Below, in pieces: positions 23,480 through 35,525 of a stretch of 64,000 nucleotides of DNA (position 1 is the first letter of the stretch; the number at the start of each line of letters is the position of its first letter). Position numbers and translations under genes: made by a program. Below the pieces are notes generated by a model. That model did not search any database, had not been told where the DNA came from, and was given only the letters and a program-made list of their open reading frames with translations. The stretch is taken from positions 29,101,299-29,165,298 of the forward strand of contig CM032128.1 in the NCBI GenBank assembly GCA_018894105.1, given 5' to 3'. The DNA comes from Jacaranda mimosifolia (taxonomy: Eukaryota; Streptophyta; Magnoliopsida; Lamiales; Bignoniaceae).

Positions 23480-26186
23480 CTATATATATGTGTTTATTAA
23501 TAGCGATAACTTAACAATACGCGCACATTCTTTTATTAAATTTATAAACATTATTTCTGAAATAACAAAGATTCTTATACCTGAATATAAAGTATTATTT
23601 AATTTCGAGAAATGCCCACTTGGTGGCAAAGATTCCTTCTAGTTGCTAGCTAGGGTTTCGTGAAAAATTATTTGATACATAACATCAAAGTATTGGATGA
23701 CAAGCCCATCAACCACCCATTGCTTAATTTGTTTACACTTTAGTACCAAATAAAGGTTGAGGGGACAATCATGTATTCCTATTAATTTAGTGGTTATACA
23801 AAATATATATATGGTAAAAAAAGCCTTGAGAATTTTTGCTTGCCATCCACTCAAGGTCCCAAAAGTTTTTATAAAGCCAGGGTTTCCATAAAGTGGGATG
23901 TCAATGAAGTGTCAAGTATCATGAAAGTCTCTTTGTTTGACCACTTCAAAAAGATGAATCTAAATTGAAAAGGGTAAAGAGAAGGGAATTGTAAAAAGGT
24001 TGTTGCACTTCCATTGTTGTGCCCACCTAAAGGAAAACAAAATTAGGCAACTATTAGAATTCAACTAAATAATTTAATCAACCAACACTTTTTAATCAAA
24101 TAAATTTGAAAGAAAAAAAAAAAAAAGTAAAGAGCTAATTAGTGATATAGAATATTTTTCATTTTCTTTTTCAAGATTATATTCATTTTGTTTGATGTGA
24201 TGTGTAGAGCTTGGATGATTATTTCAAAGAACAAAAAATTTTTTTCTTTCTTTTACCATGTATGAGCCGTGTGAGATGAAAGTCTCATACACGACTCCTG
24301 ACTATGCTATTAAGAAATATGTTCACTTTTTAAAATATCTTATATATACATAGGGAGAATAGAGGAAGTGGTCAAACTTATCTCAACTAAAGTTGTGCCG
24401 ATTAATTAGGCATTCACTAATTATCTTTAGTAATACGTTATAATATATAAATTCTAGAATATATTCAAAAGTTAGAATAATTTTAATAATTTAATTATCG
24501 ATTTAAGATAAAATAGTCTTTTCAACAAAATAATCGTTCCTGAATTGAATTGTCTGTCCAATATTATTATAGTTTTGTAACCGATGATCTCCATACTGTG
24601 GACTTTAATTATTATAAAAATTTTGATTAGCACAAATATAATAATATATCATAAAAAAATAGCATGAAATAAGATTACCAGGCAAATGAGGGAGGCAAAC
24701 AAAGCCTGCAAAGGGCAAAACCACTTTCTGTGCATGTGGAGGTTGACAATTTTGGCTTCCTTTATGGGAGGGAGTGGTTACGTTAATTAAAAAATAAAAA
24801 CAGAGTTGTTATGGGAACCTCCAAGAACCTTTGATTAAACTTTAAACATTCCAAAATCCTACCTGGAATCCCATTTTGACCACTAATTTAATACATAGAT
24901 CCCATCAATCAATATAAAATAATTGCACTGTCCTCCTATTATTTTAGTGCTTATCAATAACTTTATTTTATTTTATTTTTCCTCATATACCCTTAATATA
25001 AATTCCATATGTCCTAAAGTAACAACTTTATATAAATATGCAAATTATAATTTTATCAAATATTGAGTTTTGGTCCCCACATAATGTCATTTTGCACCTT
25101 AAAGGGTTCTTCTCTCTGTGGGGAAATTGAAGAAAATGAAAGTATAGAAGGAAATGGACTTTTCTGTCCCCCACCAAAACTATTTTGGACCTTAGAATGT
25201 TGGGTACATTTGCGCAGTGTGGAGAAATTTGAACTACAAAATCATGGCCACATAGTCCGTGAGAGTTAATTTCATATTGGAAAATTTCTTTGTTTTTTTA
25301 TTTGTCACAAGTGGATTGTGCAATGAAAGGCAACAAATAATAGACTATATCGCCATAATGCTTGCAGATATGGTGGATAGTGTTATTGGACATATAATAT
25401 TTTATTTTTCCAACACTTATTCTTCAAAATTTTAATATTTCAAAAATGAAATGAATTTTTTCCTCCTAAAACACCATATTGCTTAGAGTAATAATGCGAG
25501 GTCATTAAATCTCAATTATCACTTTTAGGGCAATTTATAAAGATATATAAAAAATTTCATGTTTGAATTCGTTTTGGAATTTTTTTTTCTAAAATTATCT
25601 TGAAAAAATTCCCTCGAGAAATGTGTTCCAATGATAATGTACCAAACTTAATGTGTTATAAAGTTTGACCAACTGAGTTGACATGTTAATTTGACATTTG
25701 ATTTTATTAGAATATGCCTTATTTTATTAATTCTTTTCTGAAATTTTGCTTCAAGTAAAAAATAAAGCAATAACTATGAATGCAACCAATTAACAAAACG
25801 TGACTTCGTGCATGTCCAAAATACACACTTTTCATATCTATATTCTGTTAAAATAAATTATATTACACACTCAAAGTGACAATTATATTTTATTATATTA
25901 AATTTTGAATTATCAATTATATTTTTAATTTTCAATCGTATTTATATTATATGTTGTTCAGCATGATTATTATTAAAATTATATTATTTTATTATTTAAG
26001 AATACAGTTAGCATTGATATCATGATAATTAATTTATACAGACAGAAAGAATACACAATAATTAATATTCTATTAAACAAAATTAAGATGAAGAAAACAT
26101 GGGCGATTTGGTAATACACCACTTTCTCATGTCATGCCCAACACAAAGAAAGAGTAAAAACTACACCACCACTGTTTTTCAGTTTT
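23480..26186. other. Intergenic DNA and upstream region of the IRKI-like gene
   Basis: No gene or resolved transposon was found. The open stretch at 25063-25269 has no family resemblance. The last few hundred bases before 26186 presumably include the promoter of the gene starting at 26528, but no core element can be singled out. Confidence 0.45.
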
Positions 26187-26216
26187 CTCCCTCTCCTCTC
26201 TCTGTCTCTCTCTCGT
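26187..26216 (+). promoter_or_regulatory. CT-rich stretch upstream of the IRKI-like gene
   Basis: A run of CTCTCC/CTCTCT words about 310-340 bases before the start codon. CT-rich patches are frequent near plant transcription start sites and in 5' leaders. Its role here is inferred from position only. Confidence 0.4.
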
Positions 26217-26527
26217 TCACATGCACTCCTTCCATTTTACTTTCCGCTGAGAACACAGACAAAACCTCATATTCATTTGAGGTACCAAAATCCCATTTTT
26301 ACTGGGCTCTCAGAATCCTTCGCTGGATATGATATGATCCACAGACCAAATCCAGCCGTTGGATTTCTCAAACTCATCCCTTTTGTTGTTTTCTTCCCCG
26401 GTGAATAAATTCACAGATCACTAACACACCTCTCTAATGTAGCAGTCTACTTTTCCTTCAATTTCATTCTTTGTTTCTGGGCTGGAACTTGATATTTATA
26501 ATTCATATCTTCTGCTCTGTGTTTTTC

Positions 26528-28925
26528 ATGGCGGCAATTTACCAAGAACAAAGTGACATTGGGAGCAGTGAAAATGGAAATGGAAGTGAGATTAGCAGGC
26601 AAGATATTCAAGCGGCTATTGCCAAAGCGGTGGAGCTGAGGGCACTTCATGCTGCTCTGATGCAGGGGAACAGCCCCGCCAACCCGAAACCGCCGTCGGC
26701 GTCCCCTGTTTCTCGCCATGCTCCCCACTTCTCCGCCCAAGATTACCCTATTTTCACCCCAGTAAGTATTGCTTTTATCTTTTCCTCTTCTAGATGGATA
26801 TATGAGTGAAGCTGAAGCTTTTTCTCTTAAAATTTTCGAGAATAACCGCAGCCCGTGAAACAGTTCTGGAGCTGGAAACTCTCTGTTTATCGTTCTGAGA
26901 AGTTAAACATTGAGATTTAAATTTTGCCATATTTTCCTTGGCTTTTTTTATTTTGTGTATTTAATGAAGTTGTTGCTCCAAAATTTGTTATGGCGTGGAA
27001 GATTGTGCTCGATTAATTTAGAAACATTCATTAGTCTTTTCTTTCCCCAGCTAAGCTCAAGGGATAAATTAACCATTGCTTGTAGACAAAGGTGTTGAGG
27101 ACAAAACTGTGGTTCAAGTAAATTGTAGTGAATTCAGTCAACTCTGTCATTTTGTTACTTTCTTTTTACTTCATGTTAGCGTATTCTTTCAGCTATTTGT
27201 CTCTAGATCCATAGAAGTGTAGAACTTGCATACATATATGTTCGTTTTTCCTTAAATTTCCCAGAAAAAAAGAAAAATGAACAAAAATCATAAGCATTGA
27301 AATTAGTTCAGAGTTCGTAGTATATATGAGCGCATTTCAATTGGTTATCTGAAGAACTTTTTTCAATTTGATTTTGCTCATAACAGAGTTATGAAGATGA
27401 ACCTTTACCAGGGTATCAGCAAATTATGTTGGAGAATAGGAACTATGCCGAAAGTTGGGGAGAGTACCCCTTAGATTTGAGGAAAAATGATGAATCCATC
27501 TTATCAGATTACAGAACAGCAAATGCATCCTCAAGAAAAGGGTTGCCTTCTGAATTGATGAACTTGGAGGGGCATATATGTCATGCAGAAGATCAAAATT
27601 CCATAGCAGGTTCTTGCGCTAACAACGTTTCTGTCCTTAGAGCATCTCCAGGACCTGATTACTCCAAGTCCAGGAGAAATAGTTTGGGGGACATGAGATC
27701 AGTCTCATCTTGCAACAAATGCAAGCCTACTGTCATAAATAATGACTTAGATGGCCTCACCAAGAATGTCAGAAAGTCCAACATTGTCGTCCCATTGACG
27801 GATTCACACTCCTCTCTTCATTCACAAGCAAGAAACAAGGGGCTCGGCTTGTCTTGGATCTTTCCCAGGCTAAAAAAGAAGAACAAGAATGAAAACTCGC
27901 CAATTCGTCCACAACCCGAGGAAGCATCCCAAATGCTCAAGGACTTGGGGATGTTATCCATCGAGACGTTGAAGAAAGAGCTCATGGACGCACACGAGAG
28001 TAGAGATGCAGCCTTGGTTGAAGTTGCAGAAATGAAGTCATCAATTGGGGAGCTTAGCCAGAAGTTGGAGTACTTGGAGACTTACTGCGAAGAACTGAAG
28101 AAGGCCTTAAGACAAGCTGTGCAAGTAAAGAACTCTCAGCCTGCAGAAAAGCTAACAAATCTTCCAAAGCGAGGGAAATCAATTGATGGGAGTGCGGAAA
28201 ATTCATTGCCTGTGAGTGAAGAAGCAATGGTTGAGGGCTTCTTGCAGATAGTATCAGAAGCAAGATTATCAGTGAAGCAATTCTGCAAGACTCTACTTGG
28301 GCAAATAGAAGGAACTGACCACACTCTATTGGATAATTTGAATTCAGTGCTTCAACCACACAAACTGTCCCTGAATTCAAATTACTCCAAAGCAGTTCTA
28401 TACCATTTGGAAGCTATCATAAACCAATCACTCTATCAGGACTTTGAGAATTGCGTCTTTCAGAAAAACGGCGCCCCAAAGCTTTTGGACCCTCAACAAG
28501 AACACCAAGCGCAGTTTCAACTGTTTGTTGCCTTGAGAAATCTAAGTTGGAACGAAGTCTTGAGAAAAGGGACGAAGTATTACAGCGACGAATTCAGCAA
28601 GTTTTGTGATCAAAAGATGAGTGGCATTATCTCAACTCTTGGTTGGACTAGACCATGGCCGGAGCAGCTCCTTCAAGCATTTTTTGTGGCTGCAAAGTGC
28701 ATATGGCTGCTCCATTTGCTTGCATTTTCTTTCGATCCACCTTTGAGTATCTTAAGAGTTGATGAAAACAGGCCATTTGAACCTCATTATATGGAGGATA
28801 TATTTGCAGACAAGCGAAGACCACAGGGCCCTAGCCGAGTCAAGATCATGGTAATGCCTGGCTTTTATGTCCAGGATAAAGTACTTAGATGTAAGGTTCT
28901 TTGCAGATATAAGTCAGTTGTCTAA
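26528..28925 (+). CDS. IRKI: IRK-interacting protein-like (IRKI/GIL1 family, DUF641)
   Basis: Two exons, 26528-26761 and 27387-28925, joined in phase by a 625-base GT-AG intron (CCCCA|gtaagt ... taacag|AGTTAT), give 590 residues. The start MAAIYQEQ is chosen because the conserved segment SRQDIQAAIAKAVELRALHA (residues 23-42) follows it, as in the family. Then come a serine-rich, probably unstructured part, a basic KKKNKN stretch near residue 241, a predicted coiled coil (about 269-323) and the conserved C-terminal GIL1/IRKI region (about 357-590) with FSFDPPLSILRV and VKIMVMPGFYV. In Arabidopsis IRKI interacts with the receptor kinase IRK, and the relative GIL1 acts in light-dependent gravitropism; the biochemical activity is unknown. 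The neighbouring UGT92A1-like genes match the Arabidopsis arrangement. The ends look intact. The assignment is firm at family level; IRKI rather than another GIL1 relative rests on the N-terminus. Confidence 0.85.
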
Positions 28926-30407
28926 TTAGAAGTGGTTAAGTCCTTTTCATTTTCTCTTTCTACGAGTGTTTTTAATGCTCCCTGGATGAGATAGATTGTA
29001 ATCTCTGCTTAGTGTTAAACTGTTTATCTTTGTCAATTATCAAAAAATAAAAATAAAAAATGTTAATCTTTGTCTTCAGCAATTTTGTTTACTTGTATTT
29101 TAAATTGAATTTGATTTTCTCTGGGTTGTCCAGAGACTCTTATCAAAAGCAGCCAAATGGGGTCTACTGAGCAGAGTGAATGGGTCTTAATCAATTTGAT
29201 AAGAGAGTGGGTTTAACTTAAAATCAAAGATGAAGTTATGATTCCATACTTAAATCAATAAACTTTTGGAAATTATAAAAGGTCAATCCCACATAATTTG
29301 GGATAAGAAATGCTTATTTTTGTCATTTGTTGTAGATATATTTTATCGGAGGGCGTTGAAGTATGCTTATTGTGTTCAATTTCCCTATAATACAAGGATG
29401 ATATCATATATATACAACAGTATCAATATAGGCAATGAACAATTTGGATGACGAGTCACATTTAAGTTCTATACAAGGAGATATAAACGATGTTGGCACA
29501 TAACTTGTAAGTTGGCCTTTTTCATTTATACAATGCGATAAGATGGAAGTTTGAGACAATTTAGTATTTTTTTTTTTTTAATAAGACTTTCCTCTCAATA
29601 TGTTGGTTTGAGACAATAGAGTTCAAATTCAAGACATCTCTTTTAATAATAGGAGTGCGAGATATTTGAATTCAAAAGTAGGCCTCTTATTCGTGTTGAA
29701 ATTTAAGATAATGATATCGAGATAAGACAATCAATTTGATGATGATAGATCTTTGAGTTATCGGACTATGGAAAATATCTTTTGTCCTTTTTTTTCTTTC
29801 CCTAAAATCTATTGCAATCATTTAAATATGATTAATTTCTTCTCTTAAAAAAAAAAAAGAAAAAGAAAAAAGTTGATGAAATCAATTTGGGTGGCAAACC
29901 AATTGTTCGGTACAATTGTGGGCATATGTGGTGGGCCTAGTGGACGTCACATATGAAAATTAGAAAAAAAACAAGTTAGCCACTTGGAGACATTAGACAT
30001 TAAAGCCCACAACTTCTAATGGGCTCGCTCGAATTTATGTTGCGTCCCCAGTCACCAGTCACAACCACAATCTTGTTGCAAGGTTCACATTATAATCATT
30101 ACTTATTATTTATTCATATATGGAGCCAAGAAAGTACAAACCAGTAGTCTAATAATTATAGGTCCGACGGTGCTGCTCCACTCTATTCAATTATTTTTTT
30201 CGTACCCAATCACAATAATTGAGTGGTTTTCCCAATCTACTTCTATAATAAAACAAATATTAAATTTTGAAATTTTAGCAATGAAATTTAAACATACACG
30301 TTACAGAATATTTGTTAAAATTTGAACGTCAAATGTAATATTATTGAATTAATTGTCTATTCTAGAAAATACAAATGCTATTTAATAATTCTATTAAAAT
30401 GGCTTAA
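28926..30407. other. Intergenic region between IRKI-like and JMJ30-like genes
   Basis: The 3' untranslated region of the IRKI-like gene should end within the first few hundred bases. The rest is AT-rich with poly-A and poly-T runs (29565-29580, 29848-29870) and no supported gene. Confidence 0.5.
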
Positions 30408-30559
30408 GTGTTAGATTATTTTTCTGGGCACACACAACAAGGGATTATTTTCCAAAATTGTGATTTTTTTTTTGGTCAAAATAATAATATCACCTTTTAT
30501 TTTATTTTTTCAAAATCGAATAAAGGGGAACCGTTTATTCCATCTTTGCAGAAATCGGG

Positions 30560-30568
30560 AAAATATCT
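30560..30568 (+). promoter_or_regulatory. Evening element AAAATATCT upstream of the JMJ30-like gene
   Basis: A perfect nine-base evening element, 160-168 bases before the start codon. Evening elements are bound by the morning clock repressors CCA1 and LHY and confer dusk-phased expression. Arabidopsis JMJ30 is known to be an evening-phased gene regulated in this way. Occurrence by chance in AT-rich DNA is possible, but the match of motif and gene is striking. Confidence 0.6.
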
Positions 30569-30594
30569 GAGACCTTTGATCTTTCCACCTAATA

Positions 30595-30602
30595 AGATAT
30601 TT
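30595..30602 (-). promoter_or_regulatory. Second, inverted evening-element core (AAATATCT on minus strand)
   Basis: AGATATTT on the plus strand, 35 bases from the perfect evening element at 30560 and about 126 bases before the start codon. It matches the AATATCT core but lacks the full nine bases. Paired sites of this kind are common in clock-controlled promoters. Confidence 0.45.
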
Positions 30603-30664
30603 ACTTCCCACTCACATTTCCTTTAAAAAGTCCCCCAAAGAAACAGACCAGTGACCGCCCACTC

Positions 30665-30688
30665 ACTCTCTCTCTCTCTCTCTCTGCA
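30665..30688 (+). promoter_or_regulatory. CT repeat in the probable 5' leader of the JMJ30-like gene
   Basis: A (CT)n run 40-63 bases before the start codon, probably inside or next to the 5' untranslated region. It is a typical plant leader microsatellite. Function not shown. Confidence 0.5.
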
Positions 30689-30727
30689 GTCTCCGAACCT
30701 TCTACACACAACCACCGTCTACTGCCG

Positions 30728-33700
30728 ATGTCCGCGAACTCCGCCGCAACCCTCGAAACACCAATCCTCGATTCCAAGCTTCCATCGCTCTTGCAGCGAA
30801 TAACAAAAGAAGGCGGCTATGCCTTCGCCTCCATGGCCACTCGTGCGGCCGCCGGTGACACTCGGGCCGCGGAGGCCGCCAAGGAATTGGCGTGGGAACA
30901 GCTCCACTCCGGTCCCTGGCACTCAGTCGTTCCCATCTGGCGCGATGCCTATGCAATGGCCTGCCTCCACGTGGCCAAGCACAATTTTTCGTCCGGGGAG
31001 TTTAGGCTCGCCCTCAGAGTGCTTGATATGGGCCTCATCATGGGTGGTTTGACTTTGAGAGATGACTTGAATTTGTGCATTGGGAAAGTCAGCGATGCTC
31101 TGAGAGAAAAGGAGTTTAGTGATAATGGAGGACAGCAGAAGGGTGAGTGGTATAAGGATTTCAACTTGGGGGAGGTGAGGTTCGTTTCTCTTTCTCTTTC
31201 TCCCTATTTCTCTGGCTCTCGAACTGCCAAAAGTGTCTATCGTGTTTATTTCTTATTCCAATGGAGTACGACCATTTGATGCGGATTGTGCACCGCAAGC
31301 AAACATGATCTTTATTTTCTTACAACGAAATTGAAACTGAAAACTCGTGTAAGCTTGTAGATTGGTATCTGGGGCGAACATATGATCATGATACCACTTT
31401 GTTAAATATCTTCAGGGATTAAAAGTCGTGCCTTTGCTTTTACGATGTTCTTTTGATTATCTTGAAGACTCTTGTCACTCATGTTGAAAAGATGGGCTGC
31501 TCATGAACAAAGACTATCCAACTATTCCTAATAGGAGAATAAAATTTGCGTGGCCCGTAAAGTATTTCAACTTGATAAAATTTTAAAATAATGAATTCTC
31601 TCTTCGTGCGGATACTACTATTTGGGAAAAATCATAAAAAAGATTTTTTGGTTACTCGAAATTCTCTCTGCAAATATATGAGATTGTTTTCTTTTGGTAC
31701 TTTGGGATGACTAGAGAACACGCTAATGTACTCTTTATGCACATCATCTCCTTGCTGTTAATGGTATTGCTCCTCCTTGCCCGTGGACGTAAGTCTAATT
31801 TGGACCACATCAATTACTATCTCTACTTATTTCTCCCTTTCGTTAACTATTCTTTTGCTTTTGGGTCTATTTCATCATATGTATTATTTGTTCTTCGAGC
31901 CAGCATAGCAGGACTTGATCCGGTAAACCATCAAGTGCTTTTGATGTAAACAATTTTTTTGACATATGTCATTAATGAGATAGATCCACCTTTATCTCAG
32001 ATGAATTTAAAAAAAGAATCATGTTGCACCTAACATTTAACTTTGAACAGAAAGTTTTACCAAGAAAACAATCTTTATTCCAAAAATATTGGATGTGGTG
32101 GAGGGGTGGTGGAAAGACTTGAACCACCAAATAGAGGGATACACTCTCCATGAAGGGGATGAAGGAGTAGATGGTACAAAGTCTAAGTTGTAGCGAGCCG
32201 TCAAGGAGCTATAAAGCACTATAGCTACAAAATTGTATGCAACTTGAACCATGTTTATTGGGCATTAGAACCACCTCTTTTTTCTTTCATTCTTATCTGA
32301 AGACAAGCCATTTGGAAAATTCTATCTGGATCTTCTATATGAACGGTTAATGTGGTCTCACAAAGACCGATTTTGCACTCTTTTATCTTCAATCAACATG
32401 CAGGTGGTTAAGTTATTACCTGTCAAGTCACTTTCTTGTAAGACAGTGCGGAAAAAGTGTGGTCTGTCCTTGGAAGGATTCTTGCAGGAACATTTTGTCT
32501 CTGGTTCTCCAGTGATAATTAGTGACTCTATGAATCATTGGCCAGCCAAGGATAGATGGAATGACATGAATTACCTTAAAAAGGTTGCAGGATTCCGTAC
32601 AGTTCCAGTTGAGGTATCTTCCATTCTTGGTTGTTCTAAGTATACTTAATGTATCATGCTCATTTATTTCCTATTTTATGCACATGAGGGCATTCTCATT
32701 TATTTTAATTCCCCAGCATTCCTCATTCTTATGGACTCTTTGGACTTGGCAAGATCTTTATTACAATGTGTTACATTCTCTAGAAAATTATAGTTGAAGG
32801 AAATATGCAAAACAGATGCTTTCTACAAGAGTAGTCCATCTTTGGCTTTCTCTCCTTTGTTTTTCCTCTATGAGAAGTTTCTTCTATTTTTCTGTTGGAA
32901 TATTCGATGGAAAAAATACTATGCAGGTTGGAAAAAACTATCTATCCCAAGATTGGAAGCAAGAGTTAATCACATTTGCTGAGTTTCTGGAGAGGATTCA
33001 ATCCAGTGACTGTTCTTCTGCAGACATGACATATTTAGCCCAGCATCAATTGTTTGATCAGGTATGCATATGGCATTTACTATAGAAATTGCATTTGTTC
33101 TTATAAATTTAATGTCAGAATATTTTTACACTCTTTTAACTGATGTCCTATCTAACACCAGATACAAGAACTAAAGCAGGATATTGTTATACCTGACTAT
33201 TGTTTCGTTGGTGGAGGGGAGATCAGGTCAGTTAATGCTTGGTTTGGTCCACCTGGGACAGTGACACCATTGCATCACGATCCACACCATAATATCCTTG
33301 CTCAGGTATAGAAGATTTAGTTCTATGCTGCATAGACCCTACTGAGGTTGTAGTATCTGCTGTGCAACTAGTATCTGATGCTTGATGATATAATGTCGGC
33401 AGGCTCTTGGGTTTACTCTGCATCTGTGTGCTTGTGTTAGGAAAATTGCAAACTAACATACTGAAACTTGAGTTATGTTAAATTTGTAATCATTGTATTG
33501 AAAATGATTTGGGCTATGTTTGGTTACATTTTGCCAAAACAAATTCATTTTGGCAAAATGTAACCAAACATATGGGTCATTTTTTTGCCGAAACAACAAA
33601 TACTAATTCTTAGAATTCCCCTTCAAATTAGTTGGCTTATTACCAAAAACCTCATATACATATATGTACATATTATAATATTTTATCCTTATTTTTACAA

Positions 33701-35010
33701 TTAAAAAATCATATCCAATCATCACATATATATTATATATTTTATTATTATTTTACAATAAAAAATATTATTCAATTTCATTTTCATTTCAAAAATCCAA
33801 CGAAAAAATATTGATTTGACTGCTACAGTAGAAATTGTATCCTTCCAAAACATAAACAAACATACCAAAACTTCCCAAAATAATTTTCTAACTATTCCCA
33901 AAACATAAATAAACATACATCACATTTTCCAACACAAATTTCACCTTTTACAACCCAATTCCCAAAACTCATTCTCCCAGAACATATAATCCAAAACATA
34001 CAATTCATATCCAAACATTGCCTTGGGATTTATGATGTAAAGATCTGAGATTTATGAAATACACTGCATTAGCTTTTTGATGGCATTAAATCCATGAATG
34101 TAACCATTCTTTCGCATGAATGATATTTCTGCATCCTCATTTTCAGGTTGTGGGCAAAAAGTATATTAGGCTGTACCCTGCTTCATTGTCAGAAGAGCTT
34201 TACCCTCATGCCGAATCAATGCTTAGCAATTCCAGTCAGGTAGCTTATTAGCCCTGCTATTGGTTAAACATAAATAAAATATGACAAATGCACCATTATT
34301 AGGAAAAACTGCTTATAACTGGTCAAATTTGAGTTAATTTGTTCTGGTTCATGGCTGTGGTTGTCTTTGTTGCTGTACCTACTTTTTCCTCTACAGTTTT
34401 TGACTACTCTCATTGATTCACGCAAACTGTTTCCATTTATTGGCATGCAATTAAAAGGGATATTCTTCCTTCTATTTGGAGGAAAAAGGAGAATCGCTGA
34501 TGGAACATCATAGCATAAAATCAACACGTAATCTCTCTCTCTCTCTCTCTCTTATATGAAAAGATGCAATTGATTCAAGGAAGCACAACAAAAGGACAGC
34601 TTTGAACTTGAATAGAATGAGAGCAACTTGACTGATCGACAAGAACATCTAGTTTTTCCTTTATAGAATTACTGTATCATTCTTCTTTGAGTGGATTTGT
34701 TAAGTTTTTTTTACAAGCTTTAGCAATAGGTATGATTTGCTTGTGTTACGTACATATGTTTTCTTTTCATCATTCATTCCCTTGTTTCTCCACCTCAAGA
34801 AAGGGTTTTCTTGAACTGAAGGTTGATCTAGATAATATAGACGAGAAAGAGTTTCCGAGAATGTTGGATTTGGAGTTTCTGGATTGCATACTAGAGGAAG
34901 GTGAAATGCTATACATCCCTCCAAAATGGTGGCACTATGTGCGGTCTCTCACTGGTAGTTTTTCAGTTAGCTTTTGGTGGAGCAACGAAGGAAATTCATC
35001 AGAGTCCTAA
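30728..35010 (+). CDS. JMJ30: JmjC-domain oxygenase, JMJ30/JMJD5-like
   Basis: Six exons: 30728-31174, 32404-32613, 32927-33061, 33162-33305, 34147-34239 and 34822-35010. All introns are GT-AG and phase 0. The product is 405 residues, close to the Arabidopsis protein. The N-terminal helical part (about 1-150) is followed by the JmjC domain. Iron ligands are visible as H302-x-D304 (in [10 protein letters not shown]) and H381 (in [11 protein letters not shown]). N308 and K317 lie at the spacing used for 2-oxoglutarate binding in JMJD5. The spacing D304 to H381 equals that recalled for human JMJD5. Family members are Fe(II)/2-oxoglutarate-dependent nuclear oxygenases. Arabidopsis JMJ30 acts in the circadian clock and has been reported as a histone demethylase; whether this protein demethylates histones or hydroxylates proteins is not decided by sequence. 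All catalytic residues are present, so it should be functional. Intron 4 carries a MITE (33512-34022). Confidence 0.9.
33512..34022. mobile_element. MITE in intron 4 of the JMJ30-like gene
   Basis: The ends GGCTATGTTTGGTTAC and ATATCCAAACATTGCC are inverted and are flanked by TTG on both sides (33509-33511 and 34023-34025), a possible 3-bp duplication as in PIF/Harbinger-type MITEs, though so short a match may be chance. The interior is AT-rich and non-coding. It is related, in the opposite orientation, to about 4572-4970. The splice sites of the intron are not affected. Confidence 0.6.
33515..33572. repeat. Perfect 25-bp inverted repeat at one end of the intronic MITE
   Basis: The arms 33515-33539 and 33548-33572 are exact reverse complements (TATGTTTGGTTAC... 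opposite ...GTAACCAAACATA) around an 8-base loop, CAAATTCA. In the pre-mRNA this would form a strong hairpin inside intron 4. Confidence 0.9.
34529..34553 (+). repeat. CT microsatellite in JMJ30-like intron 5
   Basis: A (CT)n run about 270 bases before exon 6. Length polymorphism is likely. No function is implied. Confidence 0.7.
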
Positions 35011-35525
35011 TACTGCATTGTAATTTTTGCCATTCTTCCTAATTGCTTCCATCGTATTTTGTTAGAAACCTAGTTGCTTTGTGAAGATTTTAGCTAAACA
35101 TTCTTAAATGAATCTGCTGCAGTGCAGTTTATAAATGAAGGCAATAGTTTAGTGTCTCGTTTGAAGTTTGTTATTAGACTTGACAATTATGTTTCTTTGA
35201 ATTGCAATGAGTTCCAAGGTAACTCAGTTCTGCCTCTTTATGCAGTCACTGATCATGTTTCTTTATGGATTAATTATAAAAGGTATTATTTTTCTAACTA
35301 AACTTAAAAAAAAAAAAAAAAAAAAAAAAAAGAACATTTACAAAGAACCACAAATAAAAAAAGCTGACGACTGATGGACGCAATCAACAACAATAATCTG
35401 TTGTGGGAAAACTAATATAATGAGTGAGCCAAACTGGAAATATCTCAATAATAGCAAAGCAAGTTAGTTAATCTATCATTTCTTATTTAAGAAATGCTTA
35501 CTAATTAATCCCTGAAGATGCTGCC
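35011..35525. other. Convergent intergenic region, JMJ30-like and UGT pseudogene
   Basis: Holds the 3' ends of the plus-strand JMJ30-like gene and the minus-strand UGT pseudogene. A run of about 27 A residues lies near 35307-35333. No other feature was seen. Confidence 0.6.

Noticed and set aside
30702..30956. Arginine-rich minus-strand open stretches
   Set aside because: They are antisense to the GC-rich first exon of the JMJ30-like gene and are explained by its codon composition.
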